NCBI RefSeq assembly: GCF_004027225.2
Contig: NC_044277.2
Coordinates: 96,345,552 to 96,409,551, forward strand
DNA: 64,000 bases
Reading direction: 5' to 3'
From: Strigops habroptila
Taxonomy: Eukaryota > Chordata > Aves > Psittaciformes > Psittacidae
Below are positions 61,763 to 64,000 of this stretch, one piece after another. A program made the translations under genes and the position numbers. The notes under the pieces are model-generated. The model was not told the DNA's origin. It did not search any database and worked only from the letters and a program-made list of their open reading frames with translations. How positions within the stretch are numbered: the stretch's first letter is position 1; each line of letters begins with the position of its first letter.

Positions 61763-64000
61763 CTAATAATAGAGGAGAAAAAGAGACACATAAATTAGAG
61801 ACATCAACAAATACAATTACAAATAGAAGCAATCTTCTAATTACATCTACTATATATTCAAAGACAAAAAAAAAAAAAAAATAGGCTCATGTCTTTTAGT
61901 CATTGGAAAATTTTCTTTCCACAAAGGCTGGAAATTAATTTCCTTCCTGCCCTCAGGAAAAAAACCGTAGCATGTACTGGGCACAAAAGGACTTCCAGAA
62001 CTTTTACATGAATAAATGAAATGCTTTAAGAAAGTGAAATTATTTTCATTTTCCATCATCCCACTTATAGTGTGCCTTTAAAACACAAACTGCCCAAGCA
62101 CACTGAGTCAAAGACTCAAACTCCAGGTCCTGTTTAGATGTTGTACATTTGTTCAGTTTGTTGTAGTCAACCTGACAAAGCATTTCCTGTTACATTTTAG
62201 TTCCTTTCTACTGAAGCATTTTTGTCAGCTACTGTGAGGACTTTGTAGATTGGTTATCCTTTCAAATAAGGGAAGTTGCATGCACTTCCCTGAATGCTTG
62301 CTTCTCAAAATAATGCTACTTCATTTTAGAATTATCTAGAATTAGGAAGTAGAGAACTCTCTCTACAAAACGTATATGAATCTCAGGTGTGAATCTACAC
62401 TGATTTTTTGCCTATAATAACACCCGATACCATATTATTTTATGTTGCTGTTACCTGTAATATGCTTTTGATGTCTATGTGTTAGTAGGACAATAGTATT
62501 CCTGCAGTATCTCACGCCCAAGATGGAGCAACTACACAACAGCAGAAAACCTGAATTTCATTCAGCATGTTTTTCAATTATTATATCAACACGGACGTTT
62601 TGAAAATTCACAGCAACCACTACAGAGTCTGTAGAACCCAACATACCCAGCTAGCTCAATGGTTTAAGAATGAACATTCATCACAATTGCTTTTACAGAA
62701 GTTAGGTAGTTCTAATTTTATTAAATTTTTAATTAAATTTTAATAAATTTTATTATTCATTAAAATAATTAAATTTTATTACTCATTAAAAGCTGCTGCT
62801 TCTAACTTCTTTCTACCAACATACACTTACAGTCAACAGTAATTAACTTGCTGTTATTTAGTACATCAGTAAGTCTAATTAAACAGTCTTGTAATTTCAG
62901 ATATGATTTGGAAAGCAGTTCCATAAATTAGACAAATGTGGATGTGTTAATTGACGTTTACCTTGTAAATGAAGTAAGTACAATCATTGTAATGTTTTGC
63001 TTTACTATAGATGGTTATAAAGTCTTAAGTGAGAATACTGTATTTATGGTATTATAAATAAGCTAATAAATTAGTTATTTGTATCCAAAAACTTCAGGTA
63101 GAAGTAATTTTTCTTTTTTAACAAGCACAAAAAACATCTTAGTGAGTGCTGTCATAAAAGCAACTGAACTATGTGTGCTTTTTCCATCACAATTATTAAA
63201 TTTCAGATTCCACTATTACAGTTCTACGAACTGGTAGTTATCATCGCAACCTTTGATGAATGCACAGAATTTTCAAACTAGAAAATGACCCCATAGGACT
63301 GTTTTATTTCTTCTGAGTATCTTACCAGCAGTCAAGTGCGACTGAACTCACTCTAGTCAAATCATTCAATGTGGATTTGTATGAACAGTAACAGTACTGG
63401 CTGACATTACTGCTGAACCAATGAACTACCTAGCTGCTGTCAGAAACACACAATTAAACTCCCATTACCTTCTGCCTGGCCTGTTACATGACCATTCGAT
63501 ATAATGGTCATAACCACTTTTGTTACATGACCATTAGCTATTGTCACAGTGGACCAATTAATGGGACAAAACCAAGTGGAAATTAGCACATCACACAATA
63601 AGTTGAATGCTTTAAGTGATTTAGTTTCCTTGGTTAGTTTACTGCAAGGTAACGAGTGTCAGTAGAAGGGGAGGACTGCAAGTACAGCTAATAGTAACAC
63701 ACACACACACGTCTCTTAGCAACAGCAAGCCACCAAAATTGCCTTACCATTAAAAAAAAAACCAACTAAAACAAAAAAATCCCCACACCAAAGACAACAG
63801 GTCTTTTGGGACTTTCAGAATGGAGAAATAGAGAATCAATTTCAAAGAATGCTGCATAATTTTTTTTCTAAGCCTCTCTGAAGTTATTTCTTTCCACTGA
63901 TTTTCTTCTTCCCTTCTAGAAAAACATGCAATTAATGAGCCTTAAAACAAGATGCAGTATTTTAATGAAGTGGATTCCTACCCTGTTCTACAGAACATCC
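61763..64000 (-). other. TRIP13 intron (5' side of the visible exons)
   Basis: Non-coding AT-rich intron. It holds a poly(A) run at 61866-61881, an AT-rich duplicated stretch at 62705-62790 (AAATTTTATTA.TCATTAAAA twice), a perfect 8-bp inverted repeat at 63489-63510, an (AC)7 run at 63697-63710 and an A-rich tract at 63750-63790. No TRIP13 coding sequence for residues before 149 was recognised here. Confidence 0.75.
63489..63510. repeat. Inverted repeat in TRIP13 intron, 8-bp arms, 6-nt loop
   Basis: TGACCATT cgatat AATGGTCA. The flanking tgttacatgaccatt recurs at 63521-63535. Confidence 0.8.

Noticed and set aside
63960..64000. Possible upstream TRIP13 exon at the window edge
   Set aside because: The minus-strand translation does not match the residues expected before 149, so it was not annotated.
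1..64000. CRISPR arrays, bacterial operons, rRNA genes
   Set aside because: Searched for by eye and not present. The sequence is vertebrate nuclear DNA.

Overview
The window is from a vertebrate nuclear genome, almost certainly a bird. Three things point this way: many CR1 LINE fragments with the typical 3' end (ATTCTATGATTCTATG on the sense strand), AT-rich DNA with long introns, and a vertebrate gene whose introns obey GT-AG. It holds no bacterial operons, CRISPR array or rRNA gene.

The one gene I can name with confidence lies at the right end on the minus strand: TRIP13 (pachytene checkpoint protein 2), an AAA+ ATPase. Nine coding exons, from 61762 down to 54550, join in frame and encode 284 residues. 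They correspond exactly to residues 149-432 of the 432-residue human protein, including Walker A, pore-loop Trp, Walker B, sensor-2 Arg and the stop codon. The remaining 5' exons lie beyond position 64000. An AATAAA follows the stop by 130 bases.

The other ~54 kb lies downstream of TRIP13 and is mostly non-coding. In mammals the next gene downstream of TRIP13 is NKD2, and I see no NKD2 exon here. This stretch contains about eleven CR1 fragments (2.6, 4.7, 9.4, 10.6, 12.6, 13.3, 14.7, 25.9, 31.1, 46.9 and 50.3 kb), two related solo LTRs of about 485 bp (31582-32065 with a perfect 5-bp target duplication, and 42326-42813), a third LTR-like segment (32621-33387), and many simple repeats, including a 19-G run at 44059.

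Three places look like unannotated or decayed coding sequence. (1) At 22054-21838 (minus), two small exons with good splice sites encode a convincing signal peptide; they can join in phase to a 79-residue ORF at 16167-15926 that ends in a hydrophobic tail. (2) At 19223-19590 (plus), a signal peptide is followed by broken sequence resembling the start of an alpha-tectorin/NIDO-type protein. (3) At 2255-2506 (plus), an ORF looks like a terminal coding exon. None is proven, and all need homology or RNA evidence.
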